A stretch of DNA of 64,000 bases from Conus ventricosus (Eukaryota; Mollusca; Gastropoda; Neogastropoda; Conidae). The position numbers and the translations under genes were made by a program. This document shows, piece after piece, positions 34,206-46,770 of this stretch. The stretch covers positions 64,577,619-64,641,618 of the forward strand of contig CM031620.1 in the NCBI GenBank assembly GCA_018398815.1, read 5' to 3'. A model generated the notes under the pieces. The model ran no database searches, was not told the DNA's origin, and saw only the letters and a program-made list of their open reading frames with translations. How positions within the stretch are numbered: the first letter of the stretch is position 1; each line of letters opens with the position of its first letter.

Positions 34206-36700
34206 CATTCATTTGCATTCCCAGTCGCTCTCCTCTATCCTGCCTTGCAGTTCACTGCTCTTTCCCCATCCTTTCCCTGAAACCAACCCCGGCTATCTCA
34301 CCTTCCTCACCTAAAGCCCCCCCCCACTCCCTCCTAATCCAACCCACTCCTACTCATCTACTATCCCTTCAAGCCCAGTTCTTTTCCCCACCCCCTCCAC
34401 TTGTGGTTATCTTTTCTACCCCCCCCCCCCCCCCCCCCCCCCCCGCCCAATCCTTTCTTCTACCTCTTCTATACACTTGTCAGCCCGCTGTTTATTGCCC
34501 CTCCCTCTCTCTAGCCTCAACCATTCCCCTCCCCCTGCCCAGTCCCGTCCATTCTTTCTCCTACCCCAACCCCCTTCCTTCATGTTCTGTCTCCTCCCTC
34601 TCCCTCCCTTCCCTCTCCTCTCTTGTGTTCTGTAGCCATCCTCTCCCTTTCCCCACCTTCCTACCCTTGCACTTTCTTCACATCCCATCTGCTTCAAAAT
34701 GCCTTCACCCCCCCCCCCCCCCCCCATCACTTTTCCTTTTTTCCCCATCTTACTCCTACCATACTGCATATCCGTCTCCCCCCCTCCCCCCCATTTCCTC
34801 CTACTTTGTCCTTTTCACCTCTCCTCTTCCCCATCCATGTGCACCATTGCACACAATTCCCCCCACCCTCTCCCCTCGTCTCTCCCCTGCCCCTCCTTTC
34901 CCTATTCCTGAAACATACCATGTTGGCTACAGCCTTTCATTGCAACATTTTCTTTTAGCAGAGTAAGTCAAGATAGTTTCTTTTCTTTTTCAAAGGTCTC
35001 CCCCCCCCCCCCCCCCCCACCCCCCTCCCCATCCCACCATACAATGGTCATACTTTCCTTTTTCCTTGCACCATCAGTTCTGCTAAAGGCCACATGTGCG
35101 CATTTTTGTATTAAGCATCGCTTGGTGTTTTCTTAGTGGGCATGGTGTTGGTCATGACCAATAACTGTAGCAAATATTTTACACATTTCTTTCATCTTAC
35201 CATGAAGCCGACATGGAATCATTCTTGCATCAAAAAATGCATGTTGTCCTATATCATTTTTTTTACCAGTGAGATTGGAGAAAAACAAAAGACGACGAAA
35301 TCAATGTGTTCATTCTAAAGTGCCTTTTATATTGATCTTCTCTTATTTGCCATACACTTTTCTTTCCTTTTTTTTTTTTTTGGTACCTCAAGAGTTAAGA
35401 GAAATCTCCATACTTTGGAGAACAATTCCTGCTCAAGGAACACTTCGCCCTTTATTTTTTGAGAATTTTTATCTGACACACGTCATCATTTTTGTTGTAC
35501 ATATATTGCAGATTCTTATAACAAATTGCATAGAATTTTTTTTTGTGCTTTTTTTTTAACATAGATTATGGATGAGTTTTGTTAGGGCAAATTGAAAATG
35601 TGGAAAACAGCAAATAATGTGTTCAGGGAGATTGCAGATGTCAGTCTTCTCTTTTGGCGAAATCCATACGAGTTTCCAATGTCATTAATCCATGTACAGA
35701 TTATACAAGATCATCAAATCCGTGTCTGCATAAGTACGAAACAGAGCAAATGGGAAAAGGTGGTTTAAAGAAAATATATATATAAACTTCCAAGTCTCCT
35801 TTAAAAGTTCATTATTATTGTAAAGTTCTGCTAGACCGATTTGTATTACCTGTACTACAATTTTGATTTGAAATAGAATGAATCATTTTATTAATTGCCT
35901 TTTTGGTTTACCTTTCTCCAGGGAACAAAATCGTTCTCTTGTTTTTGTCTTGTCCTTTAAAAACGAGAAGCTAGGAGTGACCCAAAATGTGGGACTGTTA
36001 TAGATGGATGGATGGAGGGGTGTGAGGACAAGTTTGGAGAAAACAAAATCTCCCCAGCTTAATGTTTGAGAAACATTTTTTTTATGTATTTATCAAGATG
36101 CTTCAAAACAAATTTTTAGTCCAGTACGATAATTTTTGTGCAAGTAAGAACATGTTCTGTATTGTTAAAGCTAAGTAAGAAATCTTGTATATTTCTTGGG
36201 TTCCTCTATTCATCCCTCCCTCAATGAACGTGTCACCTAAACATTGTCCATTGTCCTTGTGTAAAGGTCCTTTTCTTTGAAACACTGTGATCCGTTCACT
36301 ATTATCAAGTAAACAATTAATGTATAATTTGTCCAGAGTGTGACAAGGTCATGCATGCATGTCCTTGTTGAAACATATTTTCTCAGCAATTTCGCCTGTC
36401 TGCCTTGTTGGGAATTCAGCATGAACTTACACTACATCTGAACAACAACATAAAGCATTTCTTTTAACACAAATGAACGGTCACTTACTTCAAAAGGTGT
36501 TTGTTGGACGTGTGAGCATATGTTATGACTTGTGATGCTGTTTGTTTCTCATTTTGAGGTGATGTTATCTGAAAAACACAATGCACATTATCAGTATATT
36601 TTCTTTATGATGACTAAAAACAACTGTTTGCATGGGTAGCAAGTAAACTAAACCAAAACGCACCTGGAGGTCGTGGCCTGATTGTATTCTGCCAGTGGTT
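34206..36700. other. intergenic, C/T-rich then AT-rich, no gene
   Basis: 34206-34960 continues as irregular C/T-rich DNA with C-runs (34421-34444, 34710-34726, 35000-35018). From 35020 to 36700 the sequence is AT-rich with no recognised element or gene. Confidence 0.6.
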
Positions 36701-36734
36701 ACATAATTTGTCCGACATTTTGACACGGGTGAGC

Positions 36735-36985
36735 ATGATACACTGTAGTCAAAACAGTACACAGTGTGTACAATTTACCATTGACAGCTGCCTTACATTT
36801 CACTGCAGTCAAAACAGTACACAGTGTGTACAATTTACCATTGACAGCTTCCTTACATTTCACTGCAGTCAAAACGGTACAAAGTGTGTACAATTTACCA
36901 GTGACAGCTGCCTTACATTTCACTGCAGTCAAAACAGTACACAGTGAAATACTATTTACCATTGACAACTGCCTTACATTTCATC
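36735..36985. repeat. 60-bp minisatellite
   Basis: Four copies of ACTGCAGTCAAAACAGTACA, CAGTGTGTACAATTTACCAT, TGACAGCTGCCTTACATTTC. The unit is a multiple of three and stop-free, so frames are spurious. Confidence 0.9.
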
Positions 36986-37374
36986 CATAATTTGAATATG
37001 TGCATCCTCGTTTACTGTGAATATCAATAGTGTCTACACTGAAAGCCAAATGTTCCTATTAGATTTTTAGTATTGCAATATGAGCACAATTTTGTCTTCT
37101 TTCTCATCTTGGCTGCTACAAGAGGTCTATCTAAATCACCCAACAAGTTAAAAAAAAAAAAAGAGAGAGAGAGAGAGAGGGGATCTGGCATTTATATCAC
37201 CTGTGAGTAGGACCTTTTTTTTTTTTTTTTTTTCTTTTTTTTGAGTGTGGGGGGGGGGGGTCCTCTTTTTGTAGTGTGGAGCGTCAATGCATAATTCAGT
37301 AAAATGATGTTCACACCTGATTACTTTCCTTTAATCTGTCACCTGCTACTGCTTGCTCCCTTCTGATCCAGCCC

Positions 37375-37715
37375 TTCAGGGGAGTCATTCCTCTTTCTGT
37401 TTAGCTGGAAGTGAGGTGTTAAGAGGGGAGTCACTCCTCTTTCTGTTTAGCAGGAAGTGAGAGGTTAAGAGGGAGTCACTCCTCTTTCTGTTTAGCAGGA
37501 AGTGAGAGGTTAAGAGGGGAGTCACTCCTCTTTCTGTTTAGCAGGAAGTGAGAGGTTAAGAGGGGGTCACTCCTCTTTCTGTTTAGCAGGAAGTGAGAGG
37601 TTAAGAGGGGAGTCACTCCTCTTTCTGTTTAGCAGGAAGTGAGGTGTTAAGAGGGGAGTCACTCCTCTTTCTGTTTAGCTGGACGTGAGAGGTTAAGAGG
37701 GGAGTCACTCCACTT
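37375..37715. repeat. 46-bp minisatellite with AGGAAGTG cores
   Basis: About seven copies of AGGGGAGTCACTCCTCTTTC then TGTTTAGCAGGAAGTGAGAGGTTAAG. Most units carry CAGGAAGTGAG, an ETS-type core, and the palindromic GGAGTCACTCC. Confidence 0.88.
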
Positions 37716-37775
37716 TCGCGCACGAGCACGTATGTATGCGTGCTTACTCATTTTTAGATCAGAGACACAGAGAGG

Positions 37776-37779
<4 letters not shown>

Positions 37780-37842
<63 letters not shown>

Positions 37843-38089
37843 TGTGTGTGTGTGTGTGTGGAGATGAACCCTTGCAAGGAAGTGAATATACAAACCAAAC
37901 CGAAATAAACCAATAGCAAATGAGGTCAGTGAACAAGCATGAGTTGGCACCGCCCCTCCTCCCCTGGCACTGGGGCCAGGCGGACCCTCCACGTGACGCA
38001 TGCGATACCGAGAGGACGGACGACAATGGTCCCCCAGTGTTATGGAGAGGGCATCATCCCTCCACCACCTACCCCCGACTTCTACTACG

Positions 38090-38124
<35 letters not shown>

Positions 38125-38272
38125 GGGGTGTGTGTGTGTGTGCGTGCGTATGTGTTTGTGTATGTGTGTGTGTGTGCGTGCGTGCGTGCGTATGTGTTTG
38201 TGTATGTGCATGTGCGGGTGTGTGTGTGGTGTTGTAGTGTGTGTGTGCATGTGTGTGTGCGTATGTGTGTTT

Positions 38273-38304
<32 letters not shown>

Positions 38305-38435
38305 ACGTGCGCGTGTGCATGTGTGTATGCGTGTGTGCGTGTCTAAAGTAGATATGTGTACATTGTGTATTCGTCTGTGTGTTCAATATGAATTGTATGT
38401 GTGTGCGTTTGCGCGCGCGCGCCCGTGTGTGTGTA

Positions 38436-38483
<48 letters not shown>

Positions 38484-38492
38484 GGAGTGTGC

Positions 38493-38530
<38 letters not shown>

Positions 38531-38844
38531 ATGTGCGCGTGCGAGCGTGTTTGTGTGCCAATATGTGTGTATGCGTATCTGCGTTAAGTATGCGAGTATT
38601 TGTGTGTGCGCGCGCTTGCTTCAAGTCAGTATGTGTACATTGTGTGTGCGTCTGCGTTTTCATAATGCACACGCATTCCTGTGAGAGAGAGAGAGAAAGA
38701 GAGAGAGGAGAGGGAACAGGAATGGGTTTTGTGTGCGCGCGCATGTGTGCGAGTGAGTGTTTGCCAGCGTTGATTTAATGTGCGGATAACCGTTGTTAGT
38801 AGGCGAAAGGAAATTTTGCAATGTCTTGCCAGGGTAGGAAAAGC

Positions 38845-38882
<38 letters not shown>

Positions 38883-38900
38883 GGCAAGACACGCTACACA
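37780..38900. repeat. cluster of (GA)n and (GT)n microsatellites
   Basis: (GA)n 37779-37840, (GT)n 37841-37860, (GT)n/(GC)n-rich 38089-38340 and 38400-38525, (GA)n 38453-38482 and 38849-38880. No gene is seen. Confidence 0.85.
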
Positions 38901-38970
38901 GAACAGCGCAGGACAAATAAAAGACTCGTTCAAATGAGGACACCATACACACCAGTCTGTGACTTTTTCT

Positions 38971-39330
38971 TTTATTTGTATTTCTCAGAATCTTGTTCTT
39001 GAAATATACCCTTCAAGCCCTCACGCACAGTTCACAACACGACAAGTATTCAGCGAGAATCATCCAACATTCAGTATTGGCAGGACTCAAAACGCAAGAC
39101 CTTTGGCAAACAAGGCATCATTTAGAAACACATATCTTGATCATTTTGCCTTCTCAAAATGTCGGAAAATGATGTTTAAAATCATTGAACCGCAACAAAA
39201 TAAAATCAAAAGTGTAACATATGAAATGTGTTTGGGCAACAAAAGCAAACCACCTCCTCCACCCCACACAAAAAGCAATAGAATATTTACAGCCAATCAA
39301 TACTCAAAACCTGGAACTAAATTGTCTTAC

Positions 39331-39384
<54 letters not shown>

Positions 39385-39385
39385 C

Positions 39386-39428
<43 letters not shown>

Positions 39429-40675
39429 CGTGCGTGTGTGTCTGTGTGTGTGTTGTGTGTGTGCGTGCGTGCGTGTGTGTCTGTGTGTGTGTGTGTGTGC
39501 GCGCGCGCGCGCGTGTGTGTGTGAAAACAAAAGGATATCTCTAGAAAGTGACCGACTGCTATATTCATGTCGGTCAATGTGTGACGTCATTACCTGTCCA
39601 GTTCCTTCCCACCCTCATGCTACCTTTTCCTTCCACCGAGAACCATCATGCAGAATCTCACACGGCATAACGCACCACCTTGTATTCTAATACGATGTGT
39701 CCTTCTCCGTTCTCCTTTCATATAAAGCAACAATGTCAATCTCTTTTCACTTCAAACCAACGCTTACATCCGACATTTCAAATGTAATGAACGCGTCGTT
39801 AGTCTCCTGTGGTTGAATGCTAGATAACAAAACACAAAAACAACACTTAATACACCATAATACTCTTGAATGCTAATACCTTTTCTTTCCATTTGAAGTC
39901 ATAGTGCAAACTCATACACGATCATGATGCAACAACACCTTTCGTTCACTTGTTAAAACAAAGAAAGAAAAATAAAGAAACTATGAACAACTGACAGTAG
40001 GAGTCCACTGACGCTAACTTAGCGTAAAACATCAACAAAACACCTGTTGCAAGGACTCATGTGAAGGATGATTTATAGCGTGACAACCCGAACTACATGC
40101 CGTGGTGTTCACAAAGGTTCAAAACTCACAAAACTGTAAATAATTGATAATCTCTCTCTCTCTCTCTCTCTCCCCCCCCCCTCCTTTTCCTCTCTCCAAC
40201 CTCCTCCCCACCATCCCCCATTCCCCCCCCCCCCTCCTCCTCCGCCATTCCCTCCCCCTCCTCCCCCCGGCGCTCGCCTCCTCTCTTCTGTTACAATCAC
40301 ACACTGGGGTGAGACTAAAATACAGCCCCTCCTGAGGAGAGCTGTGCCGTGGGGACAGACACGGATTAAGCCGGCAAGGACAGAGGAGGCATGGTGCCCC
40401 ATGTCCCTTCCGCACGTGCCCACGGGCACGCCCTGCACCGACAAATCTGCTGACAGACTGGTTGCACGTGCGGGCTCGTCTGGTGCCCTCCGCCTCCTCG
40501 TCCTCCCCTCCTCCTCCTCCACCCCCTGCTCACTTCCCACCTGAACTCCCACCACTCTTCTTCCGACCGACACCACCCCCCTTCTTCTCCTCTCGCCTCC
40601 AGCGGGGCGCGCAAGCTTCTCGAGCCGACGTCATGACGACAAACCCGATGACGCGTTCCTTCATGACGTCACTGC
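38971..40675 (-). other. probable 3' UTR/flank of the Kunitz-type gene
   Basis: No exon is recognised. AATAAA on the minus strand lies at 38971-38976. Contains (GT)n 39335-39525 and C/T-rich runs 40150-40270. Assignment as UTR is inference from position only. Confidence 0.3.
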
Positions 40676-40852
40676 TCATCGTCTCGGTGCGCAGGTCAGT
40701 TCGCAGTTCTCGATGGAGCTGAAGCGGTTGTGCGGCCGTAGCAGGCGCCGGTGTGCACGCGGTGCAGCTCATGGTCAAGGTGTTGAAGTGTAGCGCCCGT
40801 CGAAGTTGAGGCAGACGGCCCCGGCGGGCTTGGAATAGACAGCGTATAGGCA
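40676..40852 (-). CDS. Kunitz/BPTI-type domain exon (last exon)
   Basis: On the minus strand, acceptor GGTGTTGCAG precedes CLYAVYSKPAGAVCLNFDGR. Frames then shift through HFNTLTMSCTAC to NRFSSIENCELTCAPRR and stop (TGA at 40678-40676). Cysteine spacing after the shifts is C-x15-C-x7-C-x12-C-x3-C, and NRFxSxxxC is the Kunitz hallmark. The first interval (x12) is longer than the usual x8. Length 177 plus three lost bases gives 60 whole codons with phase-0 start, so the three frame changes are consistent with sequencing error. Kunitz domains inhibit serine proteases or, in some secreted peptides, act on channels; which applies here cannot be told. Confidence 0.75.
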
Positions 40853-41484
40853 CTGCAACACCAGACATGTCGCCATGTTGACTGTGCTCATTGCACACAC
40901 ACAGCAGTACATGTAATGTTGCGCGCGCGCGCGCGCACACACACACACACAGAGTATTCACTCAACCTAGGGATCTCTGTAAATTGCAAGGCACGAAACA
41001 TGTAACATTAATTAGAGCAATGGGGGCTACAAATCGCGATACACTCGACAAGATCTTGGGGCGTTGCAAAAAACCCGTGTGGCCAATGAGAAACACAGAA
41101 AGGACCCGTGCCTTGCTCCCGTCATCACTATCTTTCATGACCATTATTGTTGTTAACATTGCCGTGATCGTTTTCATGAATATTACCATTAGGCTTTTTT
41201 TTCCCTCATTACCTTATGGTTGATCTCGATGGATGTTGATCCGATGGATTTTATCATTAATATCACGGATATCCCCGTCATGGATATCGTCATAAATTTA
41301 AATTTTATCAATATTACCATTATGGATTGGTTTTTTCATGTGAATTATTGGGTTAAAGGATATCGACGATTATATCATCATTATTATTGTTGTTGAGAAA
41401 GAGAGAGAGGGGGAGGGGAGGGTATGGAAATGTTGCCTATAGCCCAGCCGATCGCAAAGGGTCATATGGGGCTGTCACTGCGTT

Positions 41485-41526
<42 letters not shown>

Positions 41527-41608
41527 TGCAGTGGAGGGAGGGAAGGGAGTGGGGGTGGGTGGTAGGGAAGTTGGTGAAGGGGAGGGGGAGGGGGGGGGGG
41601 ACACTTAC

Positions 41609-41688
41609 CACAGACATTTTTGTGGCGGTGTCTTCTCTCTCGCCTTTTGGGCAGATACACAACGTTCCCCGTATTCGCCATGGGGGCC
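41609..41688 (-). CDS. Kunitz-gene exon 3
   Basis: Minus strand: acceptor TGTCTGTTTACAG, donor GTG|GTAAGT. 80 bases. Three frames are open; GPHGEYGERCVSAQKA and PKGEREDTATKMSV are the more protein-like readings. With exon 2 (41) the sum is 121, one off a multiple of three, so at least one indel is present and the true frame is undecided. Splice sites and orientation place it between the signal and Kunitz exons. (GA)n/(GGGA)-rich intron sequence lies just downstream (plus 41480-41600). Confidence 0.5.
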
Positions 41689-41689
41689 C

Positions 41690-41787
41690 TGTAAACAGAC
41701 AACACTGGTGTTATACAAACATAGCTTACATACACGAATGATCATGTTGCTGGCAGGACGCCGTAAACATACACACATATAAACACC

Positions 41788-41818
<31 letters not shown>

Positions 41819-41887
41819 CACACACAATAGATGTTCAAGTAGTATGTATGTAGATATAGATATAATATAGAATATATTAAAAATATT

Positions 41888-41918
<31 letters not shown>

Positions 41919-42390
41919 TAAATATATATATATATATATAAGCCTACTACTTGGACATCTATTGTCAATCACACACACTCCGACAGTTATTGTCATCAAT
42001 CGCGCGCACTCCGACAGCTATTGCATCAATCACACGCACTTGACATCTACTGCCATCAATCACACGCGTAAATTGAAGTGCAACTGCTGTAACCAACTTG
42101 TCTGGCTACCTATGCGAAAGCGAAAGGCGCAACTATTAATTACATTGACCCGATGACCAATGAACTGGAAATGCTGCTGTATCGACAGATAACATTCCCA
42201 CATCCTCGCGCATTGCATATTCACGTCTATGACATTTCACATTTACACTGGAACGACCGACTTAAGATTGATTGTGCGGTGTTAAATAGTGTTGCAGATT
42301 ACTCGTATCAAAATCAATATTAACAATGTCAGTCATTATCATAAAAATATAACAACAATCAATAATACTAATAATAATAATAAAGACTAC
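41690..42390. other. intron of the Kunitz-type gene
   Basis: Contains (CA)n at 41788-41820, (AT)n at 41887-41940 that can fold on itself, and a short CATCTATTGTCAATCACACACACTC-type repeat (41953-42068). No gene is seen. Confidence 0.7.
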
Positions 42391-42394
42391 TTAC

Positions 42395-42435
42395 GTGGCA
42401 CCGTCTTGCCTGAACGGCAAGTCAACAAGGATAAC
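42395..42435 (-). CDS. Kunitz-gene exon 2, micro-exon
   Basis: Minus strand: acceptor TTGTTGTTGCAG, donor CAC|GTAAGT (perfect consensus). It encodes VILVDLPFRQDGA plus two bases. In phase with exon 1 it extends the hydrophobic signal segment, then a short pro- or mature region. At 41 bases it would be missed by ORF-based searches. Membership rests on splice signals, phase and hydrophobicity. Confidence 0.55.
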
Positions 42436-42439
42436 CTGC

Positions 42440-43262
42440 AACAACAAAAGAACAATTGTTTAAACCTTTAAAAAAATGTCACCCTACATAGACAACGGCC
42501 GTTTTTGCATGTGTATTTCTTTAACCAAATAAAATGTGCAGAATAAATTTTCATCAACATCATCTTATTGTTGTTTATAATAATAATGATAATAATGATG
42601 ATCATTATTATTGTCGGTTTCCCTCACCGTTTTTTACTGCTGTAACCATAACCATCGTTGCTATCATTAGGGCCCATTCCTTATTATTTGCAATTAATAG
42701 TCCTTTCAATCTTCAGCCAAGTTTGGAGTGTAGGCCTAAATATTCACTGCTACAAGCCAGTTTGGTTTCTTTGCTTTGCAACAAGAGCAAGACTCATCAC
42801 CTGATCATCGTCTATCATACAACTGTTCCCTCAATACAGAAAACGCAGCTCTATGAGGACATGACAAGATGTTCGGTTGGTTTGGTCCAAAGAATGGGCC
42901 GCCACAACCAGTGGGGAAAATTTTTTGGGGTCCCCCTTTTCACTTTCACCTCCTAACCTTTGACTGTTTCCCACGGGCTTACCCCTACACATACTGACCT
43001 AAAAATCTGATTTTAAAAAAACCTCAAAGTGGGGCAAGATAGGGGGTGGAACGTACGCATGAGAAAAAAAAAACAGCAAAAAACATCAGCGACCTAAATG
43101 TCCCCGGTGAACTGAAAAAGAAACGAGGCTTCCATAGGTTGCTGTCGCTCCTAAGAAGACAGCACCGGCTTCGAATAGCGATAAAGGACGAAGATTATAA
43201 CTGTGTCATTGTCCGCCATTGTGAGTGACTTTTGCGTGTGCGTGTGTGTGTGGTGTGTGTGT

Positions 43263-43309
<47 letters not shown>

Positions 43310-43970
43310 TGGTTACGTTTCAAATGGGGTTAATCGTTCATCTTGCTCGGAGCACAATCATTCACACGTCCTGCCCACACGTACGGTCACGTTGCCACAG
43401 GGGAACAAAGGACCACACACACACAACACACACACACACACACACACATAATACAAGGACATAGATAAAAACCAGCTCATGTAAAGCGATTCGTTTGTTG
43501 GTTGTTTTTTTTTGTTTTTTGTTTTTTGTTTTTCAATCTTTATTTGTAGGTAATGGGTGCCTACTAGGACTTGATCACATGTAACTACTTATAATTTAAA
43601 AACTAAAAGAAAATGTAAAAAAAAAATGAAATAATGGAAGACCATTTCGGACCTGCAGATCAAGTTTTAAAAGAAAATCACAAACATAAATCGAGAAATA
43701 TCTCCGATTTCAAATAGTTCTAGGGGATTCAAGAAATGAATTCCGGTTCCTTTACTTTACTGACATGAGGACATGCAAGGGTTTTCGAACGTACTTAAAT
43801 TTCCCTTTTTCTTGCGACAGTACAGCTGTGTCTTAAAAAAATAAAATAAATAAAAAATTATATAATCATGTGTTACTGAACTCCATGTCGCTGAAGAAAT
43901 TACTGTGTTGTATTCCGCTCTGGCGTGCGTGTGTGTGTGTGTGTGTGTGTTGGTGTGTTTTGTGTGTGTG

Positions 43971-44018
<48 letters not shown>

Positions 44019-44070
44019 TGAGAGGAGTGAGAGAGAGAGAGAGAGAGAGAGATGTGTTGTGGAAAGTGAA
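42440..44070. other. first intron of the Kunitz-type gene
   Basis: AT-rich with (AAT)n near 42580, (GT)n-(GA)n 43235-43306, (CA)n 43415-43450, and GT/GC-GA repeats 43925-44052. No other exon is recognised. Confidence 0.6.
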
Positions 44071-44085
44071 ATCCCGATTACTCAC

Positions 44086-44285
44086 AGAAGCGAACAAAGC
44101 AGCGAGGACGATGTTGAAAGTGGCCATCTTGTAGACAACTTGTTGTGAGGACCTCGGGAACACAATCTTCAGGCAGTGACAGTCAGAGGACAGTCGTGGC
44201 AACAGCAGTGGCAGGAAAATTGCTGAACAATGGCTGCGAGAGCTGGTCTTCAAAAATAACAGTAGCGCGTGGTCGGGGTTAGTTT
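44086..44285 (-). CDS. Kunitz-gene exon 1: 5' UTR and signal peptide
   Basis: Minus strand: a TATA box is followed by about 150 bases of leader, then ATG at 44127-44125 encoding MATFNIVLAALFAS and donor TCT|GTGAGT (44085). Fourteen codons, phase 0; coding bases are 44086-44127. The hydrophobic core is a typical start of a secretory signal peptide. The upstream edge of the transcript is estimated at about 30 bases from the TATA box. Together with exons 2-4 it predicts a small secreted protein. Confidence 0.7.
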
Positions 44286-44307
44286 GGTGGTGATGAAATC
44301 GCAACCT

Positions 44308-44316
44308 CTTTTTATA
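44308..44316 (-). promoter_or_regulatory. TATA box of the Kunitz-type gene
   Basis: TATAAAAAG on the minus strand, about 180 bases upstream of the signal-peptide ATG. A C-run (44330-44351) lies just upstream of it. Confidence 0.65.
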
Positions 44317-44631
44317 CACTCAGCGACTCCCCCCCCCCCCCCCCCCCCCCCTTCTCTCCCCCCCCACCAACCCATAACAATCCCTTCTTCCCCTTCCCCC
44401 CACCCTCTCTTCCCACCTTCCCTATCCCCATCATTCACCCACTCTCTTTATCCCTCTAGCCCCTCCCACCCTCGCCCGTGACCTATCAAGGCCTCCGGGT
44501 TTCTTGACCCCCTTGCGCATGCGTGAACTTGATGGCGCGTCTAGGCTAGGGTCAACTGTCGTGGAGTTCTTTTGGAGGGCCTTGGCAGTCGTCCATTCAG
44601 TTGTCGTCCTTGCTGTCGGATCGAGGTTTCC

Positions 44632-44659
<28 letters not shown>

Positions 44660-44666
<7 letters not shown>

Positions 44667-46200
44667 AACTGATTTATTGTTTTAGGCACATAGAGCCCAT
44701 AACATGTGGAGTTCACATTATAGTAATTACACATGTACTAATTATGCAATGAAAGTAAAGTGCATGAATAGGAAAATCATTAAGAGGGTACGGAAAAATG
44801 TATCATACACATTTGGGTTTTAGACAGAGGTCTTCGGCCTGTTTAAGTGATATGAGGTAGCAGTTGGAGTTGTATAACCTTGTTTAATATTAACCAATCG
44901 TTCACTGATCAGTGATCTTCTCAGTTTGAATGCATAGAAAGAAAAACTTTGCGAGCTGGATTATAACATCGTCACGTTCAGACTTCAGGATAGAAAACTG
45001 GTGGAATTGTAAAAGATCTAGATTGACAAAGCAATTATATCTGAGATCATCATATGCAGGGCAGAAGAAAAGAAAATGCATTTCGTCTTCAGGGGAATGC
45101 GTACATATCGGACACAATAGTGAACGGGCATCTGAAGTATATCTATATCTGTTGCATCAGTTCTATTACGCCAAGCCTAAATCGTATAAACATATTGCTG
45201 ATATATCTTGAAATTATTACATCAGATCAAAATACTTTTCTGGTCCTAGAACACTTTCGAAAGAGCTGTATAGATTGTATTGTGGTCTTGTTTCAATTTT
45301 TCTGATCATTGTTGCAAAAGAAAATCGATTTGCCTTTGTATTCACTTAGGACTACCTACTCCTTGAGAGAACCATACACAGGCAAAACCAAACGTACAAA
45401 GATTATTTTTTACATGGGTAACCCACATGGTTTTCCCTTTTATCGAGTGACTTCAACATGTGATATGCCTCGCTTGCAAATCTGTCATTCGGTAAAGTGC
45501 ATAACCTTAACCAGAAGGTTATGCATCTCACTTTAGTAAGGGATAGCGGTTCAATTCTCCATGGACAAGGGAATTTGGTGTATGTAGACTTGCATTTAAA
45601 AAACGCTTACACGCAAAAAGGTGCACCTTTTCTATTTGATTGAATTCAAGAACGTCGACCATCCCAAATCTCGGCGGCGTATAATAACATAGGAACGACT
45701 CTAGTATCGAATAGTTTGAAGAATACCTTTTGGAGATGAACACCCTAGTCTCCACATGTTCTAGATATTTCAACAACACACCTTCTAGCTTTTGTAATTA
45801 AGTTTCCAGTGGCAATACTTAAGCTCAGGCGAGTAGTAAGTTCTAGACCTAAATATTTGTAGGGGTTAACAACTTCCATGTTTTCGTCACCATAATACCA
45901 CTGCTCATTTTTTGAAAGGTGGTCACCGTTTCGGAAAACAATGACTTCTGACTTATCTAAGTTTACTGTCAACCCAAACCTACCGGCAATATGATGCAGG
46001 TTATTAAGTTGGTGTTGTAAACCTATAGCGAAATGATAGAAGAGCGATATTGTCTGTGAACATTAATAGAAATAATTCGATAGCGTCAGGATTAAGCTGA
46101 ATTCTATGAGTACCTTTGTCAATGATATAGACCGCCAACTCGTTTATTAGGAAGGAAAATAATGTAGATGAAGCTAAACAACCTTGCTTCAATCCTTGAA
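44660..46200 (-). mobile_element. decayed LINE pol, C-terminal half
   Basis: Minus-strand pieces in order: KQGCLASSTLFSFLINELA and FTDNIALLS (RT palm, 46192-46010), NLDKSEVIVFRNG and YKYLGLEL (45972-45830), ACKRFLNASLHTPNSLVHGE (45650-45560), and the zinc-knuckle-like MCPICTHSPEDEMHFLFFCP (45117-45055). The catalytic Y/F-x-DD motif is FTDN, so the second Asp is lost, and frames are broken repeatedly. The endonuclease part is absent. A 3' UTR-like tail runs to about 44660, next to (GA)n. The clade is not certain. Confidence 0.8.
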
Positions 46201-46374
46201 AACACTCAAAATACTCAGTAAAAGCTGCTGAGGAGCGTATACAACACTGTACAGATTAATACATTACTTTTAAGATCTCTAACATTTTTTCGACATGTTC
46301 TAAAGATTCTTGAGGCCGGACCGTCACGTCACATCCACACATTCTCAGTTTGTTCGGTATCAGCAGTCTGCATT

Positions 46375-46770
46375 TCAGGGGAGCTGGGTGGGCGGGTCTC
46401 TTGGCAGGGGTGGATGGCCTCGATGAACCCCGTAACGGCCGCTCACCAGGGTTGAGGAGACCAGAGGAGGTCCTTTTGCCAACTGAATCAGGAGAGGAGC
46501 CGCGCTGCCTTGCCCTTTGCCTGTCGTCCTTGCTGGTCCTGGTTTTGTCCTCCTGTCCAGGCCTGCTCCAGTTTCCCCTGGTTCGTAGAGGACCAGAGAC
46601 GACCAGCTTACCGGCCTTGAAGTTAAGTATGCGTACATGCCCTTGTCCCTGTGCTCCTTCACGACGGCTCTCTGGCGTGTGGTCAGGTCCCCGGTGACTT
46701 TCACCCCTTTCTTCTTCAGGCTTCTCTTCCGGAGCTAAGGACCGCCACTTTGTCTTGCCAGCACGCCATT
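46375..46770 (-). pseudogene. LINE ORF1/gag-like fragment
   Basis: Minus-strand reading SLKKKGVKVTGDLTTRQRAV, then VKEHRDKGMYAY and, after a shift, FKAGKLVVSGPLRTRG. The pattern of a basic segment, TxRQRxxxKEHRDKG and a terminal GKL matches the C-terminal part of ORF1 proteins of some invertebrate LINEs. It lies 5' of the pol fragment on the same strand, as in an intact ORF1-ORF2 element with the middle deleted. Confidence 0.6.

Noticed and set aside
43046..43228. Plus-strand 60-codon basic frame (GELKKKRGFHRLLSLLRR)
   Set aside because: Short, no domain or splice evidence, lies inside the first intron of the minus-strand Kunitz-type gene; probably chance.
45490..45590. tRNA-like segment with GGTTCAATTC
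   Set aside because: A B-box-like motif is present but no acceptable A box or acceptor stem; it overlaps LINE coding sequence.
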